64,000 nucleotides of DNA from Serratia plymuthica (GTDB taxonomy: Bacteria; Pseudomonadota; Gammaproteobacteria; Enterobacterales; Enterobacteriaceae). The notes under the pieces are model-generated. The model did no database searches. It saw only the letters and a program-made list of their open reading frames with translations, and was not told where the DNA came from. The stretch is from NCBI RefSeq assembly GCF_018336935.1, contig NZ_CP068771.1, positions 248,001-312,000 of the forward strand, read 5' to 3'. This document shows positions 17,563-26,683 of the stretch, piece by piece. The translations under genes were made by a program, and so were the position numbers. Position 1 is the stretch's first letter, and every line of letters starts with the position of its first letter.

Positions 17563-18201
17563 ATGGCGCGGGTATTAATCGTAGGGGCCACCGGGCTGGT
17601 GGGCAGCGAGCTGCTGCAGCAGTTGCAAGGCGATCCGCAGGTGACGGCGATTGTGGCGCCAACGCGCCAACCGCTGCCCCCAAACGAAAAAACAGATAAC
17701 CCGGTGGGCGAGGATCTGTTCGCGTTGCTGAGCCACCTGCAACAGCCCGTCGATATTATTTTCTGCTGTCTGGGCACGACCCGTAAAGTGGCCGGCAGCG
17801 ATGCCAATTTCCGCTATGTCGATTATCAGTTAGTGGTCGAAAGCGCGCTGACCGGGCGGCGGCTGGGGGCGCAGCATTGTCTGGTCGTCAGCGCGGTGGG
17901 GGCTAACCCGCGCTCGTCATTCCTCTATAACCGTACCAAAGGCGAAATGGAACAGGCGCTGCGTGAGCAGAACTGGCCACGCCTGACGCTGGTGCGCCCA
18001 TCGATGCTGTTGGGCAATCGCCCGTCGCCGCGCTTGATGGAGCGGCTTACCGCACCGCTGTTCAAACTGTTACCGGGCAAGTGGCGCTCGGTTGCCGCCA
18101 AAGACGTGGCGCAGACCCTGCTGGAGCAGGCGTTCAGCCCCGGCAACGGCGTTACGGTGCTGGAGTCCGACCAACTGCATCGCTATGGCAATGTACACTG
18201 A
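17563..18201 (+). CDS. yraR: NAD(P)-binding Rossmann-fold protein YraR
   Basis: A 212-residue atypical short-chain dehydrogenase like E. coli YraR. The nucleotide-binding motif GATGLVG is at residues 8-14, and FCCLGTTRKVAGS follows at about 68-80. The ATG at 17563 is chosen for its GGGAGAG ribosome site. Function unknown. The last 50 bases overlap the 3' end of convergent phnP. Confidence 0.92.
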   Translation: MARVLIVGATGLVGSELLQQLQGDPQVTAIVAPTRQPLPPNEKTDNPVGEDLFALLSHLQQPVDIIFCCLGTTRKVAGSDANFRYVDYQLVVESALTGRRLGAQHCLVVSAVGANPRSSFLYNRTKGEMEQALREQNWPRLTLVRPSMLLGNRPSPRLMERLTAPLFKLLPGKWRSVAAKDVAQTLLEQAFSPGNGVTVLESDQLHRYGNVH

Positions 18202-18934
18202 GATTATCGAAAGCCAGTTCCATGCCCGGCGGCAGCTCGTTGTCCATCAACCATAAATCGAGATGATGGCTGATATGCGTCAGCAGCGTGCGGCCTGGCT
18301 GCAAACGTTGCTGTGTCTCCTGAGCGCGGGTCAAATCGTTATGATTGCGCGGCGCCTGGGGTTGTGGCGGCAGGCTGCAATCGAGCACCAGCAGATCCGG
18401 CGTTATTTTGCGCAGGAAAGCCTCGGTGTCAGGCGGCAGGCCGACGGTATCGGTCAGATAGGCCAGCGCGTAGCCTTCAGCCTGGACCAAATAACCCAAC
18501 GTCGGTTTGGAATGTTGCAGCGGCAGCGGGGTGATATGCAGCCCGCCCAGTTCAACCGTTTTGAAGGGGGTTAACGGCGGTTGAAACGCCAGAATACCGG
18601 GGTGTTTAAACAGATCGTCGCAGCCTTGTTCATCTGCCGGGCCGTACACCGGAATGAAATTTCCGCACCCCCAGCGCAAAGGAAATAACCCCTGAACGTG
18701 ATCCATGTGGTAATGTGTCAGTAAAAAACGTTGAATTTCCCCCGCCGAAAAGCGCCGTTCCAGCGACGGCAATCCCGCATCCAGCAAGGTCGTTTCCCCC
18801 TGAAATCTGAGCATCGCACTGCATGGCCGCCGCCGGAATGCCGGTTCGCGTCGCGCCCGCCGGCACACCTGGCAATCACAACCGAAAACCGGGATCTGCT
18901 GGGCGCCGCCGGTGCCGAGAAACGTCAATTGCAT
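18152..18934 (-). CDS. phnP: Phosphoribosyl 1,2-cyclic phosphodiesterase PhnP
   Basis: A 260-residue metallo-beta-lactamase-fold enzyme. It opens 5-phosphoribosyl 1,2-cyclic phosphate, the product of C-P lyase, to ribose 1,5-bisphosphate. The metal motif HYHMDH is at 74-79, and Cys19, Cys21 and Cys24 form the structural zinc site. The start (MQLTFLGTGGAQQIPVFG) has AAGGAG upstream; a longer ORF runs into the ERIC element. The protein is slightly longer than the E. coli one because its C terminus reads into convergent yraR. An ERIC element separates it from the rest of the phn operon. Confidence 0.95.
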   Translation of the reverse strand: MQLTFLGTGGAQQIPVFGCDCQVCRRARREPAFRRRPCSAMLRFQGETTLLDAGLPSLERRFSAGEIQRFLLTHYHMDHVQGLFPLRWGCGNFIPVYGPADEQGCDDLFKHPGILAFQPPLTPFKTVELGGLHITPLPLQHSKPTLGYLVQAEGYALAYLTDTVGLPPDTEAFLRKITPDLLVLDCSLPPQPQAPRNHNDLTRAQETQQRLQPGRTLLTHISHHLDLWLMDNELPPGMELAFDNLSVHCHSDAVGRTPAP

Positions 18935-18946
18935 GAGTTGCTCCTT

Positions 18947-19069
18947 TACCCTTCGCCTTTCACGTCGCAGCGTTGTTGGCTGCATATGTGCACCTCAGTC
19001 ACTTACTTGAGTAAGCTCCTGAGGATTCACGCATTTGCCGCCTGGCTGCAACGCGAAATTCATTGGGTA
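18947..19069. repeat. ERIC element inside the phn cluster
   Basis: 123-bp ERIC palindrome bounded by TACCC and GGGTA, with core CAGTCACTTACTTGAGTAAGCTCCTGAGG. It fills most of the 150-bp gap between the hexapeptide transferase gene and phnP, so a phn transcript reaching phnP would carry its hairpin. Confidence 0.9.
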
Positions 19070-19084
19070 AGATTAATAAGGGTC

Positions 19085-19687
19085 TTAAAGATACTTATCC
19101 GCAAAGGCGTTGATATCACGGAAATCCGCCAATCGTTCCTGCAATGTCTGATGATCCCAGTGCCACCACTGGCTGCGTTCGATGCGTTCAATCAAGGTAT
19201 CGTCGAAGCGCATGCCGATCTTTTTCGCCGCCACGCCGGCGACGATCGCATAAGGCTCGACGTTTTTGGTCACCACCGCCGCGCTGCCGATCACCGCGCC
19301 GTTGCCTACGCTCACGCCGGGCATCAGGATGGCGTTATGGCCGATCCACACGTCGTGGCCGACGGTGATGTGGTGCTTGCGCCGCCAGTCGAAGAAGGCT
19401 TCGTCATCTTCCCCCAGACCGTACTCGGAAGCGCGATAGGTGAAGTGGTGTTGGGCGATGCGCTGGTAGGTCGGGTGGTTGCCGGGATTGATGCGCGCGT
19501 AAGAGGCGATCGACACAAACTTGCCGAGGGTGGCGTAAAAAATCTGGTTGTGCCCGGCGGTATAGGAATAGTCGCCCATTTCCACTTCTTCGAGGATCGC
19601 ATCGTCGGCCAGATGCACATACCGGCCGAGCCGGGTGCGGTTAAGGATCACGTTGTCGCCGATTCTCGGCTGTGCAAAGTCGTTCAT
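19085..19687 (-). CDS. Phosphonate-cluster hexapeptide transferase
   Basis: A 200-residue left-handed beta-helix acyltransferase of the type repeatedly found in C-P lyase operons (chloramphenicol/streptogramin acetyltransferase-like). Hexapeptide repeats are clear (VIGSAAVVTKNV, DVWIGHNAILMPGVSVGNGAV), and the HNQIFYATLG and INPGNHPTYQRIAQHHFTYR blocks fit the xenobiotic acetyltransferase group. The start at 19687 overlaps the phnN stop by four bases. It may acetylate aminoalkylphosphonates, replacing PhnO, which is absent. That role is inferred. Confidence 0.85.
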   Translation of the reverse strand: MNDFAQPRIGDNVILNRTRLGRYVHLADDAILEEVEMGDYSYTAGHNQIFYATLGKFVSIASYARINPGNHPTYQRIAQHHFTYRASEYGLGEDDEAFFDWRRKHHITVGHDVWIGHNAILMPGVSVGNGAVIGSAAVVTKNVEPYAIVAGVAAKKIGMRFDDTLIERIERSQWWHWDHQTLQERLADFRDINAFADKYL

Positions 19688-20253
19688 TGCGTGGCGTCCT
19701 GAGGGTGTTTGGTTGAGGCCGGTAACAGCGCCAGCAGCGCCGTCAGGGTATCTTGCAGATCGCCATCGTTCGCCAGCAGGCGGCAACCGGCGGGCAGTTT
19801 TTGCTGGTACTCCGCCGCCCGCGCCAGCCGTTGTTCGATTTGCCCGGCGTCTTCACGCCCGCGGTGTTGCAGGCGTTGGCGCAGCACCTCGGTGCTGACT
19901 TGCAGGCAGACCGGCAACAGCTGCGCACCGTAGCGCTGTTGCGCCTGCGGCAGGTGGGCGCGCGAACCGTTGACCACCACGTCGATCCCCTGCAGCAGCC
20001 AAAGATCCACCTCGATCCCAAATGCGTAATGCTGCTGGTGCGCCTGCCAGTCGAGCGCGAACAGTCCCTTGGCGCGGCGGCGCAAAAACTCGGGTTCGCT
20101 GAGCGCAATATGGTTTTCGCAGCCGGCATCCGCCGGCCGGGTGATATAACGGTGCGCCACCAGCGGCGCGCTGTCGGCATCGGCTCTAAGCTGTGCAAGC
20201 AGGCTGTCTTTGCCGGAGCCGGACGGCCCCATCAAATAGATAAGCTGCGCCAT
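19684..20253 (-). CDS. phnN: Ribose 1,5-bisphosphokinase PhnN
   Basis: A 189-residue P-loop kinase that converts ribose 1,5-bisphosphate to PRPP, the last step of the C-P lyase route. The Walker A motif GPSGSGKD is at 9-16 in a guanylate kinase-like fold, with RYITRPAD at about 35-42. Its start overlaps the phnM stop (TGATG), and its own stop overlaps the next gene. Confidence 0.95.
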   Translation of the reverse strand: MAQLIYLMGPSGSGKDSLLAQLRADADSAPLVAHRYITRPADAGCENHIALSEPEFLRRRAKGLFALDWQAHQQHYAFGIEVDLWLLQGIDVVVNGSRAHLPQAQQRYGAQLLPVCLQVSTEVLRQRLQHRGREDAGQIEQRLARAAEYQQKLPAGCRLLANDGDLQDTLTALLALLPASTKHPQDATQ

Positions 20254-21389
20254 CAGAACACCTGCTTGCCCTGGCGCCAGACGTTCTGCACGTAGATGTG
20301 ATCGCCGTGCGGCCGCGCCAGCACCAGATCCGCCCGCAGTCCCTCGGCGATGGCGCCGCGATCGTGCAGATCCAGCGCCTTCGCCGGGTTGCTGGTGATC
20401 ATCTGCACCGCCTGCGGCAGGCCGTAGCCGTTACGTTCGTCGGCCGCGATACGGAACGCCGCATCCAGCAGGCTGGCCGGGTAATAGTCGGAAGACAGAA
20501 TATCCAGCACCCCCAGTGCCGCCAGATGGTGCGCCGCCACGTTGCCGGAATGGGAGCCGCCGCGCACGATGTTCGGTGCGCCCATCAGCACCTGCAACCC
20601 CTGCCGGTGCGAGGCGCGGGCCGCGTCCTCGGTGGTCGGGAACTCGGCAATCGCGCTGCCCAGCGCACAGGATTCGGCCACGTGTTCGGCGGTGGCGTCG
20701 TCGTGGCTGGCGAGAGAGATGTTACGCGCCCGGCAGTGGGCGGCGATCGCCTCTCGGTTCGGCGTGGCCCAGCGGGCGGAAAGCCCGATCTGCTGCTCTT
20801 CATACTCGCTCATCTGTTGGTCATTGAGATGATATTTGCCCTGATAATACTCACGGTATTTTTCACGCGAGGCGAACTGGCGCTGGCCCGGCGAATGGTC
20901 CATCAGCGACACCAGCGATACCCCCGGTTTGTCCATCAACTGCTCGAACAGCGGCAGGGTGCTCTCGTTCGGCAGCTCGCAGCGCAGGTGCAGCCGGTGC
21001 TCGGCGCGGTTGACCCCCGCGCGCTGGCTGTGGATCACCGCGTCGATCATTTTTTGCAGGTTCTCCAGCCGGTGGCCGCCGTCGCGCACGTCGCCGATCG
21101 CCACCGCGTCCAGCACCGTGGTGATGCCGTTGGCGACCATCAGCGCATCATGGCTGCTCATCGCCGAATGCGCCGGCCAGTCGACATTCGGTCGCGGGGT
21201 GAAAAACTTGTCCAGATTATCGGTGTGCAGCTCAATCAGCCCCGGCAGCAGCCAGCCGCCTTCACCGTTCAGCGCCTGCGGCAGTTGGCTCGGCGTATCG
21301 GCGAAGCTGCGGATCACGCCGTCGTTGATCTCCAGCGAACCCTCGACAATCTGGTCTGCCAGCACCAGTTTCACGTTATTGATGATCAT
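20253..21389 (-). CDS. phnM: RPnTP hydrolase PhnM
   Basis: A 378-residue amidohydrolase-fold enzyme that removes pyrophosphate from alpha-D-ribose 1-methylphosphonate 5-triphosphate. Metal-binding signatures visible are GLIELHTDNLDKFF (about 51-64), LMDHSPGQRQF and HDDATAEH. It is the full family length. It overlaps phnL and phnN by one base each, as expected for a tightly packed operon. Confidence 0.96.
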   Translation of the reverse strand: MIINNVKLVLADQIVEGSLEINDGVIRSFADTPSQLPQALNGEGGWLLPGLIELHTDNLDKFFTPRPNVDWPAHSAMSSHDALMVANGITTVLDAVAIGDVRDGGHRLENLQKMIDAVIHSQRAGVNRAEHRLHLRCELPNESTLPLFEQLMDKPGVSLVSLMDHSPGQRQFASREKYREYYQGKYHLNDQQMSEYEEQQIGLSARWATPNREAIAAHCRARNISLASHDDATAEHVAESCALGSAIAEFPTTEDAARASHRQGLQVLMGAPNIVRGGSHSGNVAAHHLAALGVLDILSSDYYPASLLDAAFRIAADERNGYGLPQAVQMITSNPAKALDLHDRGAIAEGLRADLVLARPHGDHIYVQNVWRQGKQVF

Positions 21390-22093
21390 CAGAAGATCTC
21401 CAGCGCCTGGGGCGCTTGCATGTCGTATAACCGGTCGGCGACCTGTTGGCGAACGCCTTCGTCATGGAAAATGCCGACGATCGCAGCACCGCGCCGTTTG
21501 GCCTGTTCTATCAGGCCGACCACCGCCGCGCTGTTGCGGCTGTCGAGTGAGGCGGTCGGTTCGTCCAACAGTAAAATCGGGTAGTCGACAATAAAGCCGC
21601 GCGCGATATTCACCCGTTGCTGCTCCCCGCCGGAGAAGGTCGAGGGCGCCAACTGCCACAGGCGCTGCGGCACGTTGAGCTGGTTGAGCAGCGTCTCGGC
21701 GCGCTCGCGGCATTCGGCACGGTCGACGCCCTGTTCCAGCAGCGGTTGCATCACCAGGTCCAGCGCGCTGATGCGCGGGATCACCCGCAGAAACTGGCTC
21801 ACCCAGCCGAGGGTGTGGCGGCGGACCGCCAGGATCTGGCGCGCTTCGGCCTGCACCATGTCCAGCCATTCGCCCTGATGATTGACCCAGATATGGCCGC
21901 TGTCGGGCAGGTAGTTGGCGTACAGCGAGCGCAGCAGGGTGGATTTACCGCTGCCGGAGTGGCCATGCAGCACCACGCATTCGCCGCTGCTGACCGTCAT
22001 GTTGGCGTCATGCAGCACCGGCAGGCGCGTGCCGTGCTGCTGGTGGAGCACGAAGGTTTTGCTCAGGTGTTCAACCCGGATTTGAATCGTCAT
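21389..22093 (-). CDS. phnL: C-P lyase ABC-type protein PhnL
   Basis: A 234-residue ABC ATPase-like subunit. Walker A GHSGSGKS is at 44-51, the signature is FSGGEQQRV in place of LSGGQ, and [11 protein letters not shown] is the Walker B. PhnL is needed with PhnG, PhnH and PhnI to form the ribosyl-phosphonate triphosphate intermediate and associates with the C-P lyase core rather than with a permease. It lies 15 bases after phnK. Confidence 0.95.
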   Translation of the reverse strand: MTIQIRVEHLSKTFVLHQQHGTRLPVLHDANMTVSSGECVVLHGHSGSGKSTLLRSLYANYLPDSGHIWVNHQGEWLDMVQAEARQILAVRRHTLGWVSQFLRVIPRISALDLVMQPLLEQGVDRAECRERAETLLNQLNVPQRLWQLAPSTFSGGEQQRVNIARGFIVDYPILLLDEPTASLDSRNSAAVVGLIEQAKRRGAAIVGIFHDEGVRQQVADRLYDMQAPQALEIF

Positions 22094-22108
22094 TGTTATC
22101 CCCTCGTA

Positions 22109-22897
22109 TTACGACAGCACCGAAGAAACCAGCAGTTGGGTGTAAGGATGGTGCGGATCGTCCAGCACCCGGTCGGTCAGGCCGCTTTCCACCACCTGGC
22201 CCTCTTTCATCACCAGCAGCCGGTGCGCCAGCAGGCGCGCCACGCCCAGATCGTGGGTGACGATCACTGCCGCCAGCTGCATTTCCACCACCAGATTGCG
22301 CAGCAGATCGAGCAACCGCGCCTGCACCGAGACGTCCAGCCCGCCGGTCGGCTCGTCCATAAACACCAGTTTCGGGTGGGTCACCAGATTGCGGGCGATC
22401 TGCAGCCGCTGCTGCATGCCGCCGGAGAAGGTGGTCGGCAGGTCGTCAAGGCGCGACGCCGGGATCTCCACGTCTTCCAGCCACTGGGCGGCCTGGCGGC
22501 GGATGTCGCCGTAGTGACGCTGGCCGATGGCCATCAGCCGTTCGCCGATGTTGCCGCCGGCGGACACCTTGGGCCGCAGCCCGTCGAGCGGGTGCTGATG
22601 CACGACGCCCCAGTCGGTGCGCAGCAGGCGGCGGCGATCGCTCTCCGCCATCGCGTACAGGTCGTGCTGTTGCCCGGCCTGCGGGCGATAGAGGATCTGC
22701 CCGTGCTGCGGCGCCAGCCGTGCGGAGATGGATTTCAGCAGCGTGGTTTTACCGGAGCCGGATTCGCCGACGATGCCCAGCACTTCGCCGGGGTAGATAT
22801 CGAAAGAGACGTCGCTAAAACCTTTGCCCGGCGCGTACAAATGGGTGAGGTTGGCCACCGACAACAGCGGCGTGGTGCTCAGGGATTGGGAAATCAT
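22109..22897 (-). CDS. phnK: C-P lyase ABC-type protein PhnK
   Basis: A 262-residue ABC protein of the oligopeptide-importer ATPase type that docks on the PhnGHIJ core. Walker A GESGSGKT is at 44-51, the signature FSGGMQQRLQIA, and Walker B LVFMDEPTGGLD. The start overlaps the phnJ stop (TGATG at 22895-22899). Confidence 0.95.
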   Translation of the reverse strand: MISQSLSTTPLLSVANLTHLYAPGKGFSDVSFDIYPGEVLGIVGESGSGKTTLLKSISARLAPQHGQILYRPQAGQQHDLYAMAESDRRRLLRTDWGVVHQHPLDGLRPKVSAGGNIGERLMAIGQRHYGDIRRQAAQWLEDVEIPASRLDDLPTTFSGGMQQRLQIARNLVTHPKLVFMDEPTGGLDVSVQARLLDLLRNLVVEMQLAAVIVTHDLGVARLLAHRLLVMKEGQVVESGLTDRVLDDPHHPYTQLLVSSVLS

Positions 22898-23757
22898 CAG
22901 TGCTGCGCCTCTTGCGAAGGTTGCGCCAGCTGCTGCCGGCAGTAGTCGGTGTCGGAGCAGACGAACATGCGGTTGCCCTGGTCGTCGAGCACCACCTCAT
23001 CCAGATAGCTGTGGCGCGAGCCGCACAACGCGCAGGGTTCATCCCACTTTTGCACGCTGAACGGATGGTCGTCGAAGTCCAGACTTTCCACTTTGGTGAA
23101 CGGCGGCAGGGCGTAGATACGCTTCTCGCGCCCGGCGCCAAACAGTTGCAGCGCCGGCATCATGTGCATTTTCGGGTTGTCGAATTTCGGGATCGGTGAA
23201 GGGTCCATCACGTAACGATCGTTGACCTTCACCGGATAGGCGTAGGTGGTGGCGATATGGCCGTAGCGCGCAATGTCCTCGTACAATTTCACCTGCATCA
23301 CGCCGTATTCTTCCAGCGCATGCATTTTGCGGGTCTCGGTTTCGCGCGGCTCTATAAAGCGCAGCGGCTCCGGGATCGGCACCTGATAAATCAGGATCTG
23401 GTCTTCGTGCAGCGCAGTTTCCGGAATGCGGTGCCGGGTCTGGATCAGCGTGGCTTCCGGCGTGCGTTCGGTGGTGGCTACCCCGGCAACGCGCTGGAAG
23501 AAGCGGCGAATAGACACCGCGTTGGTGGTGTCGTCGGCGCCCTGGTCGATCACCTTCAGCACGTCGGCGCGGCCAATCACGCTGGCGGTCAGCTGAATGC
23601 CGCCGGTGCCCCAACCGTAAGGCATCGGCATCTCACGGCCGCCGAACGGCACCTGATAGCCGGGGATCGCCACGGCTTTTAAAATGGCGCGACGGATCAT
23701 GCGTTTGGTTTGCTCGTCGAGATAGCCAAGGTTATAGCCGGTCAATACTTCACTCAT
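22897..23757 (-). CDS. phnJ: C-P lyase PhnJ (radical SAM)
   Basis: A 286-residue protein, the enzyme that breaks the C-P bond of ribosyl-1-phosphonate 5-phosphate by radical chemistry. The unusual cluster/thiyl cysteines are Cys242, Cys245, Cys267 and Cys273, one residue shifted from E. coli (241, 244, 266, 272). The start MSEVLTGYNLGYLDEQTKR at 23757 overlaps the phnI end by eight bases; a longer ORF upstream is only phnI read out of frame. Confidence 0.97.
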   Translation of the reverse strand: MSEVLTGYNLGYLDEQTKRMIRRAILKAVAIPGYQVPFGGREMPMPYGWGTGGIQLTASVIGRADVLKVIDQGADDTTNAVSIRRFFQRVAGVATTERTPEATLIQTRHRIPETALHEDQILIYQVPIPEPLRFIEPRETETRKMHALEEYGVMQVKLYEDIARYGHIATTYAYPVKVNDRYVMDPSPIPKFDNPKMHMMPALQLFGAGREKRIYALPPFTKVESLDFDDHPFSVQKWDEPCALCGSRHSYLDEVVLDDQGNRMFVCSDTDYCRQQLAQPSQEAQH

Positions 23758-24835
23758 TGCGGGCCTCCTGACGCTCGCTGAACTCTTGCCGCAGGCGCTT
23801 GAGCAGCTCCAGCTCGGCCTGGAAGTCAACGTAGTGCGGCAGTTTGAGGTGGGAAACGAAGCCGGCGGCTTCGACGTTGTCGGCATGGGCCAGCACGAAC
23901 TCTTCATCCTGCGCCGGGCTGGCGACGCCTTCCCGGTACTCGGGGCTTTGCAGTGCGCGGTCCACCAGCGCCATGCTCATCGCTTTACGCTCGGCGCGGC
24001 CAAACACCAGGCCATAACCGCGGGTGAAGTGCGGCGGTCGGTCTTCCGGGTCGACAAAGCCGTTGACCATCTCACATTCGGTCAGCAGGATTTCGCCGAT
24101 ATCTACCGCGAAACCCAGCTCTTCAGGCACGATCTCCAGCGAAACGTAGCCGGTGCGGATCTCGCCGGCGAACGGGTGGGTGCGGCCGTAGCCGCGCTGG
24201 GTGGAGTAGCTCAGCGCCAGCAGGAAACCTTCGTCACCGCGCACCAGCTGTTGCAGCCGCGCTGAGCGCGAACAAGGGTAAACCGGCGGGTTACGGGTGA
24301 TGTCGTCCGGCGTGCTGCCGTCGTCCTGTTCCGCCAGCGCCAACTGTTGTTGGCTGAGCAAACCGAACACGTGGGCGCAATTTTCCGGCAGCGGTTCGTC
24401 GGCCTGCGGCGCGCGCGGTGCTTCACCTTCCGCCAGCAGGGCAAAATCCAGCAGCCGGTGGGTATAATCGTAGGTTGGCCCCAGCACCTGCCCGCCGGGC
24501 AAGTCCTTGTAAACCGCCGAGATACGGCGTTCCAGCCGCATGTTTTCGGTCGCCAGCGGTTCGCTCACCGCCAAACGCGGCAAGGTGGTGCGGTAGGCGC
24601 GCAGCAGGAAAATCGCCTCGACCAGATCGCCGCTCGCCTGTTTGATGGCCAGCGCGGCCAGTTCGGGATCGTAAATGCCGCCTTCGGTCATCACCCGATC
24701 CACCGCCAACCCCAGTTGCTGTTCAATCTGCCGGATGCCGAGCGCCGGCACGCTGTCGTCGCCGCGCCGCAGCTGTTCCTGTAACTGATGGGCGGCCTCA
24801 ATGGCTTTTTCGCCCCCTTTAACGGCTACGTACAT
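23750..24835 (-). CDS. phnI: C-P lyase core subunit PhnI
   Basis: A 361-residue core subunit. PhnI alone acts as a nucleosidase and, with PhnG, PhnH and PhnL, couples ATP and phosphonate. Strongly conserved: MYVAVKGGEKAIEAAH at the N terminus, RRISAVYKDLPGGQVLGPTYDYTHRLLDF, and HADNVEAAGFVSHLKLPHYVDFQAELELLKRL. The ATG at 24835 is used; an upstream GTG at 24841 is possible. Its start overlaps the phnH stop by one base. Confidence 0.96.
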   Translation of the reverse strand: MYVAVKGGEKAIEAAHQLQEQLRRGDDSVPALGIRQIEQQLGLAVDRVMTEGGIYDPELAALAIKQASGDLVEAIFLLRAYRTTLPRLAVSEPLATENMRLERRISAVYKDLPGGQVLGPTYDYTHRLLDFALLAEGEAPRAPQADEPLPENCAHVFGLLSQQQLALAEQDDGSTPDDITRNPPVYPCSRSARLQQLVRGDEGFLLALSYSTQRGYGRTHPFAGEIRTGYVSLEIVPEELGFAVDIGEILLTECEMVNGFVDPEDRPPHFTRGYGLVFGRAERKAMSMALVDRALQSPEYREGVASPAQDEEFVLAHADNVEAAGFVSHLKLPHYVDFQAELELLKRLRQEFSERQEARNE

Positions 24836-25416
24836 CAGCACACCTCCACGCGGGTGGTCCGCGGCAGCGCCAGCAGGCGATCGCCGCAGGTCAGCAAAAT
24901 ATCCAGCCCCAGCGGGAAGCGCTGCGGGCGGTTAATGAGAAAATCCAGCAGCGCCGGCGGCAACTGCGGTGAAACCTTGCGTTGGCGCTCTATGCCGGGG
25001 CCGGTCAGCCGCAGCGGGGTACCTTGTTCCAGCCCATTGAGTTGAACTATGACCGTGGCGCCGAATTCCGGCGAAATCTCGCTGCCGTGCGGCAGGGCCA
25101 GTAAATCAGCGGCCTGCAACTGGGTATCGAACAGGGCAAAACACACCTCTTCAGGCTGGGCCGCCAATGGCGCACCGCTGTGGAAGCGTATGTTTGTCAG
25201 TACTTGCTCACTTTTAAAGGCTTCACACAGCTGGATCGGGGTTTCCTGATCCGCCAGCGTCAGCAACGCGGCGGTGCTGGCCGCGTTCAGCGCGCCCCAG
25301 GCCGGGCCGCCTTGCAGCGTGACGGTATGGCCAGGTTCGCTTAACGCCTTGAGGATTAAGCGGAAAGCGTGCTGCGACTGTTCTATGGGTTGTGCAAATC
25401 CGGTTAGCAGGCTCAT
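24835..25416 (-). CDS. phnH: C-P lyase core subunit PhnH
   Basis: A 193-residue core subunit, close in length to E. coli PhnH. The N-terminal FAQPIEQSQHAFRLILKALSEPG and central RLTGPGIE are family blocks. It forms a heteromeric core with PhnG, PhnI and PhnJ. Gap to phnG is three bases. Confidence 0.94.
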   Translation of the reverse strand: MSLLTGFAQPIEQSQHAFRLILKALSEPGHTVTLQGGPAWGALNAASTAALLTLADQETPIQLCEAFKSEQVLTNIRFHSGAPLAAQPEEVCFALFDTQLQAADLLALPHGSEISPEFGATVIVQLNGLEQGTPLRLTGPGIERQRKVSPQLPPALLDFLINRPQRFPLGLDILLTCGDRLLALPRTTRVEVC

Positions 25417-25419
25417 CGG

Positions 25420-25863
25420 TTAATCCCCCCGCACCAGCGTAAAGAAGTCGACCCGGCTGGAGGCGACCGAGCGGGCGCGCAGCTGGCGTTGTTCGTGCAG
25501 CAAAGCGGCCAGCGGTTCAATCAGCTGCTGTTGCAGCAATTCGGCCTGATCGGGCTGTTGCAGCAGGGCGTCCGCCAGCGCGCAGAGTTCGGCATGCGCC
25601 TTGTCGCGCCCGGCGATATAGCTGTAGCCATAGCCGCCGTTTTCCAGTTGCACCACCGCACGGGTGACGGTCATGTCGCCCAGCACAAAGCGGCGGCCGG
25701 TGGCGCCCATGCGCCCTTGCAGCTGCGCCAGGCCAATCTCCGGCGCGCGAATGCTTTCATAGCGCGGGCTGAGGTTCAGCGCCTGCCAGTGGCTGCGCAA
25801 CTGGGCCGGTTGGCTGTGCGCCAGTACCGACATCCAGCGTTGTCTCGGCTGTAAGGCTTGCAT
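25420..25863 (-). CDS. phnG: C-P lyase core subunit PhnG
   Basis: A 147-residue core subunit. The segments RRFVLGDMTVTRAVVQL and GYGYSYIAGRDKAHAELCALADALLQ (about 55-105) are typical of PhnG. It directly abuts phnF: phnF stops at 25864 and phnG starts at 25863, so repressor and catalytic genes share one transcript. Confidence 0.95.
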   Translation of the reverse strand: MQALQPRQRWMSVLAHSQPAQLRSHWQALNLSPRYESIRAPEIGLAQLQGRMGATGRRFVLGDMTVTRAVVQLENGGYGYSYIAGRDKAHAELCALADALLQQPDQAELLQQQLIEPLAALLHEQRQLRARSVASSRVDFFTLVRGD

Positions 25864-26592
25864 TTAGTGCTCCATCGTCAGTTCAATCATGTCGGCGCGC
25901 GCCATGCTGACGGAGTATTCCGCCACCTTGGCGCTGCCGGTGCAGACGTTCAGGGTACGCACGCACAGCAGCGGCGCGTGGGTGGCGATCTCCAGCAGCC
26001 GGCTCTCTTTGGCCTGGGCCCGGCGGGCGCTGATGCGCGTCTGGCTGCGGGTCAGCGGCTGGTGAATATGCCGTTCGATAAACTCGTGCAGGGAGCCGTT
26101 GTGGAACTGTTGCAGAGCCGGCCACCAGTCCAGATCGGGCAGATAATGGTCGATCACGCTCATCGGCACGCCGTTGACCCGGCGCAGGGTGCGTAGGTGG
26201 ATCACCGTTTCGCCTTCTTCACGCGATAACGCGCTGGCGATATGCCCATTGCACGGGCGCAATACAGCGAGTAAGCGCTCACTGGTGGGGTGGCTGCCCT
26301 GCTCGAACAGGTTCTGGCTGAAACGGGTATTGGCATGCAGCGGGTAGTCATAGGGGCGCATCAGCACCAATATGCCGACGCCGTGCCGGCGTTGCAGCCA
26401 GCCGCGATCCACCAGCTGATCCACCGCGCGGCGCAGGGTATGGCGATTGACCTGGTAGCGATCCGCCAACTGTTGCTCGGAAGGCAGATAGTCGCCACAG
26501 CGGTATTGGGTGCGCAACTCTTGCTCCAGCTGCGCGGCGATCTGCTGGTAACGGGTGGGGAAACTGGTCGGATGTCTAGATAAGTCGATCAT
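25864..26592 (-). CDS. phnF: GntR-family regulator PhnF
   Basis: A 242-residue GntR/HutC-type regulator: winged helix (about 10-75, with DYLPSEQQLADRYQVNRHTLRRAVDQL) and a UTRA effector domain (about 95-240) that binds a phosphonate-related ligand in relatives. The start MIDLSRHPTSFPTRYQ aligns with E. coli PhnF. First gene of the phn cluster here; the phnCDE importer that precedes it in E. coli is missing from this locus. Confidence 0.95.
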   Translation of the reverse strand: MIDLSRHPTSFPTRYQQIAAQLEQELRTQYRCGDYLPSEQQLADRYQVNRHTLRRAVDQLVDRGWLQRRHGVGILVLMRPYDYPLHANTRFSQNLFEQGSHPTSERLLAVLRPCNGHIASALSREEGETVIHLRTLRRVNGVPMSVIDHYLPDLDWWPALQQFHNGSLHEFIERHIHQPLTRSQTRISARRAQAKESRLLEIATHAPLLCVRTLNVCTGSAKVAEYSVSMARADMIELTMEH

Positions 26593-26683
26593 AATAAAAA
26601 CCTCGGCGTGCCGGATACCCATTTGCGGGATGCTGATGGTTGGCGTTGCATGATGTGTACCCTTTGGTGAAGTTGGCATTATC

